Assembly: GCA_003222935.1 (NCBI GenBank)
Contig: QHXL01000129.1
Location: 4,327 to 9,352, forward strand
From: Acidobacteriota bacterium
Lineage (GTDB): Bacteria; Acidobacteriota; Blastocatellia; Pyrinomonadales; Pyrinomonadaceae
Length of the DNA: 5,026 nucleotides
Direction: 5' to 3'
Program-made: the position numbers and the translations under genes
Shown here: one piece after another, positions 1 to 5,026 of the stretch
How the letters are laid out: each line of letters opens with the position of its first letter
Position numbering within the stretch: the first letter of the stretch is position 1
Notes under the pieces: generated by a model
Seen by the model: the letters and a program-made list of their open reading frames with translations, nothing else
The model's database searches: none
What the model was told of the DNA's origin: nothing

Positions 1-999
1 ACTCTTGATTCAGTTTTTGATATCTGGTTTCACAAAGGCATAAAGGATAAAAAAACCGAGACGAACTTTGGTCCAGCCTCATCAGAAATCCGTTGCGCGT
101 CTGCCGTCGGGGTTGCCTTTTCGACTTGTTTAATTGGAACAAATTGCCAGGTGAATATTTCAGTTGGTATTTCTGCACAAGGCGCTGGTGCTTCAGCTAC
201 GGTCACGGGAGGAAATTTGTGGCACGATGGTAAAGCGGTTGGAAATCTTTGTCGCATAGGAACAGTCGCTGGCGGAGGAACCTGTACAACGCCAGCCTGG
301 GATGGCAACTGTCCCATTGGAAGCACCCCTAACGGTTCTGGCTTTTGCTGTTTCTCTCAACCCAGTTCATGTACAAACCTCACGTTCATAAACAAGTGCT
401 CCATGTACGGTGGCGAGTTTGATTTTTTCAGTTGCTCCTGCTCCGGTTGTGACACCTGCGGTGGATCTCCAATCGTTATCGACGTTAACGGCGATGGCAT
501 TGCTCTAAGCGGGCCAAGCGTTGGAGTAGATTTCGATCTCAACGGCAACGGCACTCGCGATCGACTTGGTTGGACCCAGGCAAACTCCGACGATGCATGG
601 CTGGTACTCGATCGCAATGGAAATGGAAATATAGATAACGGCGCCGAACTATTTGGTGACTTCACACCACAACCAGGAACCGCAAACAAGAACGGATTTC
701 TAGCGCTCGCTGAATTCGACAAAGCAGCCAACGGCGGGAACGGCGATGGTGTAATTAACAACGAGGACTCGATCTTCCCCAGTCTGCGTCTCTGGCAGGA
801 CAAGAATCACAACGGCGTCGCGGAAGCTGCTGAGCTCAAGACACTGAATTCTCTAAATGTGCAGGCGTTCGAACTCGACTTCAAAGAGTCGAAACGCGTC
901 GATGACTTTGGGAATGAATTTAGATACAGGGCAAAGGTTAAAGATCTAAAGGATGGGAAAGTGGGTCGTTGGGCCTGGGATGTTTTTCTCTCTCATTGA
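1..999 (+). CDS. Partial secreted Cys-rich protein with C-terminal EF-hand-like calcium-binding module (5' end outside window)
   Basis: The frame is open from base 1 to the TGA at 997-999, giving 332 visible residues. A GTG at 151 could be read as a start, but similar composition continues upstream of it, so I treat the gene as cut by the window edge. Visible residues 32-153 hold 13 cysteines (for example C116-C117 and C145, C147, C150, C153); residues 154-332 hold none. The Cys-free part carries Asp/Asn/Gly loops: D161-x-N-x-D-G, D179-x-N-x-N-G, D204-x-N-x-N-G-N-I-D, N247-G-D249-G and D267-x-N-x-N-G-x-x-E-x-x-E278. The last fits the 12-residue EF-hand spacing exactly. The protein ends in [11 protein letters not shown]. 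Such calcium loops and disulfide-prone segments are usual in exported proteins. I recall this C-terminal module from multidomain Blastocatellia proteins. The N-terminal domain that would define the function is not visible, and no enzyme activity can be assigned. Confidence 0.85.
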   Translation, partial: TLDSVFDIWFHKGIKDKKTETNFGPASSEIRCASAVGVAFSTCLIGTNCQVNISVGISAQGAGASATVTGGNLWHDGKAVGNLCRIGTVAGGGTCTTPAWDGNCPIGSTPNGSGFCCFSQPSSCTNLTFINKCSMYGGEFDFFSCSCSGCDTCGGSPIVIDVNGDGIALSGPSVGVDFDLNGNGTRDRLGWTQANSDDAWLVLDRNGNGNIDNGAELFGDFTPQPGTANKNGFLALAEFDKAANGGNGDGVINNEDSIFPSLRLWQDKNHNGVAEAAELKTLNSLNVQAFELDFKESKRVDDFGNEFRYRAKVKDLKDGKVGRWAWDVFLSH

Positions 1000-1014
1000 G
1001 CGCGGGAGTGGGAT

Positions 1015-1055
1015 TCGCCAGCCAGGTCCTTTGGCAGACAGGAACTGGCTGGCGA
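1015..1055 (+). terminator. Strong stem-loop 16 nt after the first gene, without a U-tract
   Basis: The arms CGCCAGCCAG (1016-1025) and CTGGCTGGCG (1045-1054) pair perfectly, and T1015/A1055 adds one more pair. Inside, after a G/A mismatch, TCCT (1027-1030) pairs with AGGA (1040-1043), leaving a 9-nt loop. It begins 16 nt after the stop codon, the right place for a 3'-end structure. The following bases are ATAACCCGG, with no T-run on either strand. It is therefore not a classical intrinsic terminator. It could be a non-canonical terminator, an mRNA-stabilising 3' hairpin, or a dyad acting on the possible promoter inside it. Confidence 0.45.
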
Positions 1056-1059
1056 TAAC
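1031..1059 (+). promoter_or_regulatory. Possible sigma70-type promoter for the small membrane-protein gene
   Basis: TTGGCA (1031-1036, five of six to the -35 consensus) is followed after exactly 17 nt by GATAAC (1054-1059, four of six to the -10 consensus). Initiation would fall near 1066, about 11 nt before the ATG at 1077. The elements overlap the stem-loop at 1015-1055, so a DNA-level dyad could also be an operator. This is a motif match by eye; chance matches of this quality are common. Confidence 0.3.
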
Positions 1060-1076
1060 CCGGACCGGAACCAACC

Positions 1077-1262
1077 ATGTCGAACGCATCAAGCTGTGAA
1101 CAATTGTTTAACCTTTTTGTGGCTACGTTAGTTGCGATCCTCACATCGTCATGGGCGATGTTACAGTGGCCGAATCGTTCAACCTGGGTACTCGTGGGCT
1201 TGAGCGCCTTCGTGGTGTTGCTAATTCTGGTTACGGTCATAGCCACTCGACGAATGACTTAA
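1077..1262 (+). CDS. Small two-helix membrane protein, unknown function
   Basis: This 61-residue reading frame runs from ATG at 1077 to TAA at 1260-1262. I do not recognise the family. Residues about 10-29 (LFNLFVATLVAILTSSWAML) and about 36-56 (TWVLVGLSAFVVLLILVTVIA) are strongly hydrophobic, separated by a short QWPNRS turn. The chain ends in RRMT. By the positive-inside rule that end should be cytoplasmic, giving a hairpin with both ends inside. A weak purine-rich site (CCGGAA, GGA at 1067-1069) lies 7 nt before the ATG. The gene stands alone: a hairpin separates it from the secreted-protein gene, and the next gene converges on it. Two clean membrane-length segments make it more than a random frame, but no homology supports it. 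The overlapping minus-strand frame (938-1246) has no such organisation. Confidence 0.5.
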   Translation: MSNASSCEQLFNLFVATLVAILTSSWAMLQWPNRSTWVLVGLSAFVVLLILVTVIATRRMT

Positions 1263-1354
1263 ACGGCAAAGCGCCAAGAGAGTGGAGCCTTGGGTGTAGG
1301 GTGAAGACTTTGCAGTCCGGTGTACTCTGCTGACAACTCTGCCGTACTGCATAT

Positions 1355-1389
1355 TGAAAAGCCATCGCATCCGAATCGGATGCGATGGC
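1355..1389 (-). terminator. Intrinsic terminator of the acyl-CoA dehydrogenase gene
   Basis: Positions 1361-1389 form a near-perfect palindrome: GCCATCGCATCCGA, one A, then TCGGATGCGATGGC. As RNA on the minus strand this is a 13-bp GC-rich stem with a 3-nt loop, followed directly by UUUUCAAUAU. It starts about 30 nt after the stop codon at 1420. Stem, tight loop and U-rich tail together make a good rho-independent terminator for the minus strand. On the plus strand no T-run follows, so it should work mainly in one direction, though the stem may also hinder plus-strand transcription arriving from 1262. Confidence 0.8.
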
Positions 1390-1419
1390 CACTGTTGAGA
1401 AGTCTCCAGGCTTTCGAAC

Positions 1420-2562
1420 TTACTTCTTCCAGACAGGCAAAACTTTGCGAGCCGGCTTTTCTTTCTTGTATCCCAACGCCCAATCAGCCTGCATTAGTGT
1501 ATGAATGTCGCGGGTTCCCTCGTAAATGATCGCGGCTTTGCAGTTTCGTAAGTATCTCTCATTCTCGCTCCGTACCGTCGCTTGCCACTTGGCCAAACTT
1601 GTCGCCTTCGCGTTTGGCTTCCCTTCATTCTTTAGATAGCCCGCACGCAGCCATAGCAGGTGACTCATCTGATAGTCGGCCTCCATCTCGGCAATCTTTT
1701 GCTTCACAAGCTGGTGGTTCCCAATCTTTGTGCCAAATGTCTCCCGCGTGTTCGCATAAGAGACCGACGCGTCTCGTGAAGCACGAATTACACCGGTCGC
1801 ACCTGAAGCCACCGTGTAACGACCCTGCTCCAACGCAAACATCGCGATCTTGAAGCCTTCACCTTCTTCACCCAACATGTTCGATGACGGCACGCGCACG
1901 TCCTGCAGTGAAAAGTACCCTGTATTGCCTGCCTTAATACCAAGCTTTCCGTGGATAGTGCCAGACGAAAACCCCTTCATCGTTCTCTCAACAATGAAAC
2001 ACGACATTCCACTGTGATCCCGGGCGCGTCGCTTCTCTTCATTGGTCCAACAGAAGAAAAGGAAGTTGTCGGCAACATCAGCCAGACTGATCCACATCTT
2101 CTCGCCATTGAGAATCCAGTCGTCGCCGTCACGTCGCGCCGTCGATCTCGCACCAACAACATCCGAACCAGCGCCTGGTTCGGTCAATCCATAGGTAGCC
2201 AACTTTTCACCCTTGGCCTGCGGAACAAGGTACTTCTGTTTCTGCTCCTCCGTGCCCCACGTGTAAAGCGACAGCGAGTTGAGCCCGGTATGGACCGACA
2301 TCACCACCCGCATGAACGTATCGACCGCTTCCAACTCCTCGCAGACCAAACCCAGCGAAATGTAGTCGAAGCCCGCGCCGCCATACTCCTCGGGAATGCA
2401 AACACCCAATAGATTGAGCGCCGCCATTTTGTCGAGCACAGATCGCTCAAAATGCTGCTTCTCGTCCCACTCTTTGATATAAGGGGCAACTTCTTTTTGG
2501 GCAAATTCGCGGACAGTTTGCACCAGCGCTTTATGGTCTTCAGTCAACTCAAAATCAATCAT
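1420..2562 (-). CDS. Acyl-CoA dehydrogenase (glutaryl-CoA-dehydrogenase-like), with an apparent ~20-residue internal deletion
   Basis: This FAD-dependent flavoenzyme would oxidise an acyl-CoA at the alpha-beta bond and pass electrons to electron-transfer flavoprotein. With the ATG at 2562 it is 380 residues; a TTG at 2580 would add six. I prefer the ATG because AAAAGAG lies about 8 nt upstream and IDFELTEDHK is a family-like beginning. Landmarks: helical N-domain to about residue 115; YGLTEPGAGSD at 124-134 and KMWIS at 155-159 (FAD/substrate beta-domain); RETFGTKIGNHQLVKQKIAEM at 273-293; YEGTRDIH from 347, whose E348 is the expected catalytic base. The YEGTxDIH form and the LPVW tail recall glutaryl-CoA dehydrogenases, but substrate is not provable. 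Oddity: KWQATVRSE (to 333) runs directly into NERYLRNCK. Relatives have about 20 more residues there, including QxxGGxGYxxEYPxER, which helps bind FAD across the subunit interface. Activity is therefore uncertain. The gene is single, with its own terminator. Confidence 0.93.
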   Translation of the reverse strand: MIDFELTEDHKALVQTVREFAQKEVAPYIKEWDEKQHFERSVLDKMAALNLLGVCIPEEYGGAGFDYISLGLVCEELEAVDTFMRVVMSVHTGLNSLSLYTWGTEEQKQKYLVPQAKGEKLATYGLTEPGAGSDVVGARSTARRDGDDWILNGEKMWISLADVADNFLFFCWTNEEKRRARDHSGMSCFIVERTMKGFSSGTIHGKLGIKAGNTGYFSLQDVRVPSSNMLGEEGEGFKIAMFALEQGRYTVASGATGVIRASRDASVSYANTRETFGTKIGNHQLVKQKIAEMEADYQMSHLLWLRAGYLKNEGKPNAKATSLAKWQATVRSENERYLRNCKAAIIYEGTRDIHTLMQADWALGYKKEKPARKVLPVWKK

Positions 2563-2603
2563 CTTCGATACTCTTTTCAACTAGGCTGGAAAAATGACCG
2601 CTC

Positions 2604-2633
2604 ATCTTACTCAAGACCATCTTTCATGTCCAA
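2604..2633 (-). promoter_or_regulatory. Tentative promoter for the acyl-CoA dehydrogenase gene
   Basis: Read on the minus strand, TTGGAC (2633-2628) is followed after 18 nt by TAAGAT (2609-2604), four of six to the -10 consensus. This would start transcription about 30-35 nt before the ATG at 2562, leaving room for the AAAAGAG ribosome site. The -35 match is poor, and I offer this only as the best candidate in the 230-nt divergent region. Confidence 0.22.
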
Positions 2634-2681
2634 AGCCCTGACAAAGCACTGCCAACTGGCCGAATTTTCAACACCTGGGTA

Positions 2682-2699
2682 CAAAAGGCACAAAAGACA
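2682..2699 (+). repeat. Two tandem 9-bp units, CAAAAGGCA / CAAAAGACA
   Basis: Two adjacent 9-nt units differ at one base. A related sequence in the opposite orientation, CTTTGTGTC, lies at 2736-2744, between this repeat and aguB. Both sit in the divergent intergenic region. A similar pattern, CACAAAGGCATAAAGGAT, appears at 31-48 inside the first gene. Function unknown; it may be a degenerate intergenic repeat or a regulator site. Confidence 0.4.
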
Positions 2700-2777
2700 G
2701 GTTGGGTTACAGCAACTCCTTTCTTGTCCCGGTCCCTTTGTGTCCTCGTCGTGACTTTCTCCGCCTCCAGTTTGCTT

Positions 2778-2786
2778 TGCTATACT
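2778..2786 (+). promoter_or_regulatory. Extended -10 promoter element directly upstream of aguB (leaderless start)
   Basis: TGCTATACT matches the extended -10 form TGnTATAAT with one mismatch. Only six bases, TCGCTC, separate it from the ATG at 2793, so the predicted first transcribed base is at or next to the A of the start codon. No convincing -35 lies 16-18 nt upstream (the region reads TTCTCC), as expected for an extended -10 promoter. There is no purine-rich ribosome site before the ATG. Together these suggest a leaderless mRNA for the agmatine operon. Confidence 0.6.
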
Positions 2787-2792
2787 TCGCTC

Positions 2793-3683
2793 ATGCCGAA
2801 AAAGAAGCGAGCAGCAACCGCAACGACCGTGGGGCTGGTGCAGATGAGTTGCGAACAGAAGCCGGAAACAAATCTTAAAAAAGCGATCGCGGGTATTAAC
2901 GACGCGGCAAAACGCGGCGCCCAGATCGTATGTTTACAAGAACTCTTCCGGTCACAGTATTTCTGTCAGACTGAAGACATTGAATTGTTCAAACTCGCGG
3001 AAACCATCCCCGGACCTTCTACTGAAACGTTAAGCAAGGTCGCGCGTAAGAACAACGTCGTGGTGATTGCTTCGTTATTTGAGAAACGCGCCGCAGGTGT
3101 TTATCACAACACGGCAGTTATCATCGATGCCTCGGGAAAGATCGCCGGGAAGTACCGCAAGATGCACATCCCTGACGATCCTTTGTATTACGAAAAATTC
3201 TACTTCACTCCGGGCGATCTCGGTTTTAAGACCCACGAGACCGCACACGGAAAAGTCGGCACGCTTGTTTGCTGGGACCAATGGTTTCCCGAAGCTGCGC
3301 GTCTCACCGCCTTGAGTGGCGCTGATTTTCTTTTTTACCCGACGGCGATTGGTTGGCTGCCCGACGAAGAAGAGGAAATGAATCAGGCGCAACACTCAGC
3401 ATGGGAAACAATCCAACGCTCGCATGCAATTGCAAATGGTTTATTTGTTGTCGTCGTAAATCGAGTCGGACAGGAAGGCAAGTTGAAGTTTTGGGGTCAA
3501 TCGTTTGTGGCCGATCCGTTCGGACGAATCATCGCGAAGGCATCATCCGATAAAGAAGAAACACTGATCGTCGAATGCGATCTGGAGAAGATAGAAGAGA
3601 CGCGGCAAAACTGGCCCTTCCTTCGCGACCGCCGCATCGATGCATACGATGGACTGCGATATAGATTCGGTGAACCAGTATGA
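2793..3683 (+). CDS. aguB: N-carbamoylputrescine amidohydrolase (AguB), nitrilase superfamily
   Basis: AguB hydrolyses N-carbamoylputrescine to putrescine, CO2 and ammonia in the cytoplasm, the last step of the agmatine route to putrescine. The 296 residues match the usual family length and form one carbon-nitrogen hydrolase domain. The Glu-Lys-Cys triad is visible: E50 in CLQELF, K123 in YRKMHIPDD and C160 in LVCWDQWFPE. E134 in YYEKFYF is the second conserved glutamate. The motifs YRKMHIPDDP, CWDQWFPEAARL, PTAIGW and FWGQSFVADPFG are typical of AguB rather than of beta-ureidopropionase or nitrilase. I start at the ATG at 2793 because VGLVQMSC, the domain's first strand, follows closely and a TGCTATACT promoter element sits just upstream. 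The in-frame TTG at 2724 would add 23 hydrophobic residues resembling a signal peptide, which makes no sense for this enzyme. It is the first gene of three, and its stop overlaps the next start as ATGA. Confidence 0.95.
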   Translation: MPKKKRAATATTVGLVQMSCEQKPETNLKKAIAGINDAAKRGAQIVCLQELFRSQYFCQTEDIELFKLAETIPGPSTETLSKVARKNNVVVIASLFEKRAAGVYHNTAVIIDASGKIAGKYRKMHIPDDPLYYEKFYFTPGDLGFKTHETAHGKVGTLVCWDQWFPEAARLTALSGADFLFYPTAIGWLPDEEEEMNQAQHSAWETIQRSHAIANGLFVVVVNRVGQEGKLKFWGQSFVADPFGRIIAKASSDKEETLIVECDLEKIEETRQNWPFLRDRRIDAYDGLRYRFGEPV

Positions 3684-3934
3684 AGTATGGCTTCCTCGAC
3701 TTTGTCGGAAATATCGGCGTCGTAATGATGATGGTCGCTTATCTGTTGCTTCAGTTAAACAAGATCACACATGGATTAGCTTACTCCGTAGTCAACGCTC
3801 TCGGCGCAACCCTCGTCGTTATTTCACTGCTTGTTAATTTCAATCTTTCCGCGTTCCTGATGGAAGTTTTCTGGGTGCTGATTAGTTTTGTCGGCATCTT
3901 CAGAAGCTTGCGCACTCGGCCGGTCCAGTCTTGA
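3680..3934 (+). CDS. CBU_0592-like small membrane protein inside the agmatine operon
   Basis: This 84-residue protein has three predicted membrane helices at about 7-26, 34-53 and 57-74, and a basic tail (RSLRTR) that should be cytoplasmic. The pattern YLLLQLNK ... YSVVNALGATLVVISLL ... FNLSAFLMEVFWVLISFVGI fits the small CBU_0592-like membrane family as I recall it. N40 in helix 2 and E62 in helix 3 are polar or charged residues within the membrane. The biochemical function of the family is unknown to me. The start is firm: its ATG shares ATGA with the aguB stop (3680-3683), a hallmark of translational coupling, and its own TGA overlaps a possible TTG start of the next gene. Position between the two enzymes suggests a role tied to agmatine or putrescine, such as membrane association or help with transport, but that is inference. 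It is too small to be a conventional polyamine transporter on its own. Confidence 0.85.
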   Translation: MKYGFLDFVGNIGVVMMMVAYLLLQLNKITHGLAYSVVNALGATLVVISLLVNFNLSAFLMEVFWVLISFVGIFRSLRTRPVQS

Positions 3935-3942
3935 AATCAGCG

Positions 3943-5004
3943 ATGATAGCTAACAAAGGTATGACGCCTAAAGAACTTGGTTTCTACATGCCGGCGGAGT
4001 GGTGGCCGCATTCAAGCACCTGGCTGACATGGCCCAAGGATCCAGTTACCTGGCCGGAACGGGTCCCGCAAGTCGAAGAGATTTATCTGCAAATGCTTGC
4101 AGCACTTACACCGCACGAAACTGTAAATTTGCTGGTTGACGACGAGAACACGGAAAACTCCGTGAGGGAACGATGCCGGTTTGGCAGTTCGACGAATATT
4201 CGTTTTCATCAACTCACAACGGTTGATTCATGGATCAGGGATTATGGTCCAAACTTCCTGGTTGGCGATCGACACAACCAGGCTTTCAACGACTGGATCT
4301 TCAACGCCTGGGGCAACAAGTACGAAGACCTCAAAAAGGATGATCGGATTCCGCAGCTTTTGGAGGATCAACTCAAGCTGCCGAGATTTGAACCTGGAAT
4401 TGTGATGGAAGGTGGTTCGATAGAAGTTGACGGCGAAGGCTGTGTGCTCACCACCGAACAATGCCTGCTCAACAAGAACCGGAATCCTCATTTGAGTAAG
4501 ACAGAGATCGAAGACTTTTTAAAAGCGTACCTCGGCGTCAGCAAGGTCCTGTGGCTTGGTGAAGGAATCGTGGGCGACGATACGGACGGACACATCGACG
4601 ACATAGCCCGCTTTGTTGCGCCAGGGGTAATTGTTTGCGCGGTCGAGGACGATCCAAACGACGCGAACTATGAACTACTGCAAGACAACCTGCGGCGTCT
4701 CGAGTTGATGACGGATAGCAAAGAACGTGGTTTTGAGATCGTAACCCTGCCAATGCCTGGAATCGTCGGCGGCACCAGCACTGACACTCGCAATCTCGAT
4801 CGACTCCCCGCAAGTTATGCAAACTTCTATATCGCCAACAGCGTCGTCCTTGCTCCGGTCTTTGGTCACGAGAACGACTTACGCGCGGTCGAAACTTTGC
4901 AGCGACTATTTAACGATCGACGGGTTGTACCGATAAATTGTGAGCCACTCGTCTGGGGGATGGGCACGATTCACTGCGTTACCCAACAACAACCACGACC
5001 TTAG
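3943..5004 (+). CDS. aguA: Agmatine deiminase (AguA)
   Basis: AguA hydrolyses the guanidinium group of agmatine to give N-carbamoylputrescine and ammonia, supplying the substrate of AguB encoded two genes upstream. It belongs to the guanidino-modifying (ADI/PAD-like) superfamily. With the ATG at 3943 it has 353 residues, close to the family norm. Visible motifs: GFYMPAEWWPH near the N-terminus, WIRDYGP around D100, MEGGSIEVDGEG from M155 with E156, DDTDGHIDDIARF with H217, and GMGTIHCVTQQQP with nucleophile C345. The start is uncertain. TTG at 3931 overlaps the upstream stop (TTGA), ATG at 3943 lies 8 nt past that stop, and ATG at 3961 gives the family-like MTPKELGFYMPAEW but has AAAGG only one base before it. 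No good ribosome site marks any of them, so translation probably depends on coupling. The usual glycine-rich run before HC reads WGMGTIHC here, a conservative variation. The stop is TAG at 5002-5004. Confidence 0.95.
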   Translation: MIANKGMTPKELGFYMPAEWWPHSSTWLTWPKDPVTWPERVPQVEEIYLQMLAALTPHETVNLLVDDENTENSVRERCRFGSSTNIRFHQLTTVDSWIRDYGPNFLVGDRHNQAFNDWIFNAWGNKYEDLKKDDRIPQLLEDQLKLPRFEPGIVMEGGSIEVDGEGCVLTTEQCLLNKNRNPHLSKTEIEDFLKAYLGVSKVLWLGEGIVGDDTDGHIDDIARFVAPGVIVCAVEDDPNDANYELLQDNLRRLELMTDSKERGFEIVTLPMPGIVGGTSTDTRNLDRLPASYANFYIANSVVLAPVFGHENDLRAVETLQRLFNDRRVVPINCEPLVWGMGTIHCVTQQQPRP

Positions 5005-5026
5005 ACAACGATCAGCTGCGATCAAT

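Noticed and set aside
357..803. 148-codon minus-strand frame opposite the EF-hand gene
   Set aside because: Its Pro/Ser/Leu-rich composition mirrors the Gly/Asp/Asn-rich codons of the sense gene, and it has no domain or start signal.
938..1246. 102-codon minus-strand frame across the hairpin and the small membrane-protein gene
   Set aside because: It shows no ordered hydrophobic or domain pattern and crosses a strong intergenic hairpin; the plus-strand 61-residue frame is better organised.
1274..1293. CCAAG/CTTGG hairpin after the small membrane-protein gene
   Set aside because: Only five base pairs with a 10-nt loop and no T-run; too weak to call a terminator.
1263..1360. Possible tRNA or small RNA in the convergent gap
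   Set aside because: I found no acceptor/T-arm pattern, no CCA end and no promoter-like start; apart from the weak hairpin at 1274-1293 the stretch shows nothing I can support.
1951..2412. 153-codon plus-strand frame opposite the acyl-CoA dehydrogenase
   Set aside because: It is fully antisense to a strongly supported gene, is rich in Arg/Ser/His as expected from a shadow frame, and has no recognisable motif.
2724..2792. N-terminal extension of AguB from TTG 2724, resembling a signal peptide (SRSLCVLVVTFSASSLLCYTSL)
   Set aside because: AguB is a cytoplasmic enzyme, the extension has no ribosome site, and a good extended -10 element lies inside it just before the ATG at 2793. The hydrophobic look is probably chance.
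4937..5001. WGMGTIHC in place of the usual glycine-rich run in agmatine deiminase as a sign of altered activity
   Set aside because: The catalytic Cys, the His before it and TQQQP are retained, as are D100, E156 and H217; the change looks like ordinary family variation.
5008..5024. Interrupted palindrome GATCAGCTGCGATC after aguA
   Set aside because: The inner bases do not pair well and the window ends at 5026, so no terminator can be judged.

Overview
The window probably comes from a soil- or sediment-type bacterium of the Acidobacteriota, most likely the Blastocatellia/Pyrinomonadales branch. The main reason is the first gene. Its cysteine-rich stretch followed by an 'IVIDVNGDG...[16 protein letters not shown]...LWQDKNHNG' calcium-binding module resembles C-termini I associate with large secreted proteins of that group. 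This placement rests on recalled family patterns, not on a search. Base composition looks moderate, around 50% GC by eye.

Layout. (1) Positions 1-999, plus strand: the 3' part of a large, probably exported protein, cut by the window edge. A strong hairpin follows it (1015-1055). (2) 1077-1262, plus strand: a small two-helix membrane protein of unknown function, with a possible promoter overlapping the preceding hairpin. (3) 1263-1419: a convergent intergenic stretch with a near-perfect 29-nt palindrome that makes a good intrinsic terminator for the minus-strand gene. (4) 1420-2562, minus strand: an acyl-CoA dehydrogenase of the glutaryl-CoA-dehydrogenase-like type. It appears to lack about 20 residues, in frame, where the family carries its QxxGGxGYxxEYPxER segment. 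(5) 2563-2792: a divergent promoter region. (6) 2793-5004, plus strand: a tightly coupled three-gene operon of N-carbamoylputrescine amidohydrolase (aguB), a three-helix CBU_0592-like small membrane protein, and agmatine deiminase (aguA). ATGA and TTGA/ATG junctions link the genes.

The operon encodes both steps from agmatine to putrescine: AguA converts agmatine to N-carbamoylputrescine plus ammonia, and AguB converts that to putrescine plus CO2 and ammonia. No arginine decarboxylase is visible, so agmatine must be made elsewhere or imported. The small membrane protein sits between the two enzymes and is translationally coupled to aguB, and its role there is unknown. An extended -10 element (TGCTATACT) lies six bases before the aguB ATG, which suggests a leaderless transcript.

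I see no rRNA, tRNA, CRISPR array, insertion sequence or complete mobile element. The items most worth a second look are the internal deletion in the acyl-CoA dehydrogenase, the membrane protein embedded in the agmatine operon, and the apparent leaderless aguB start.
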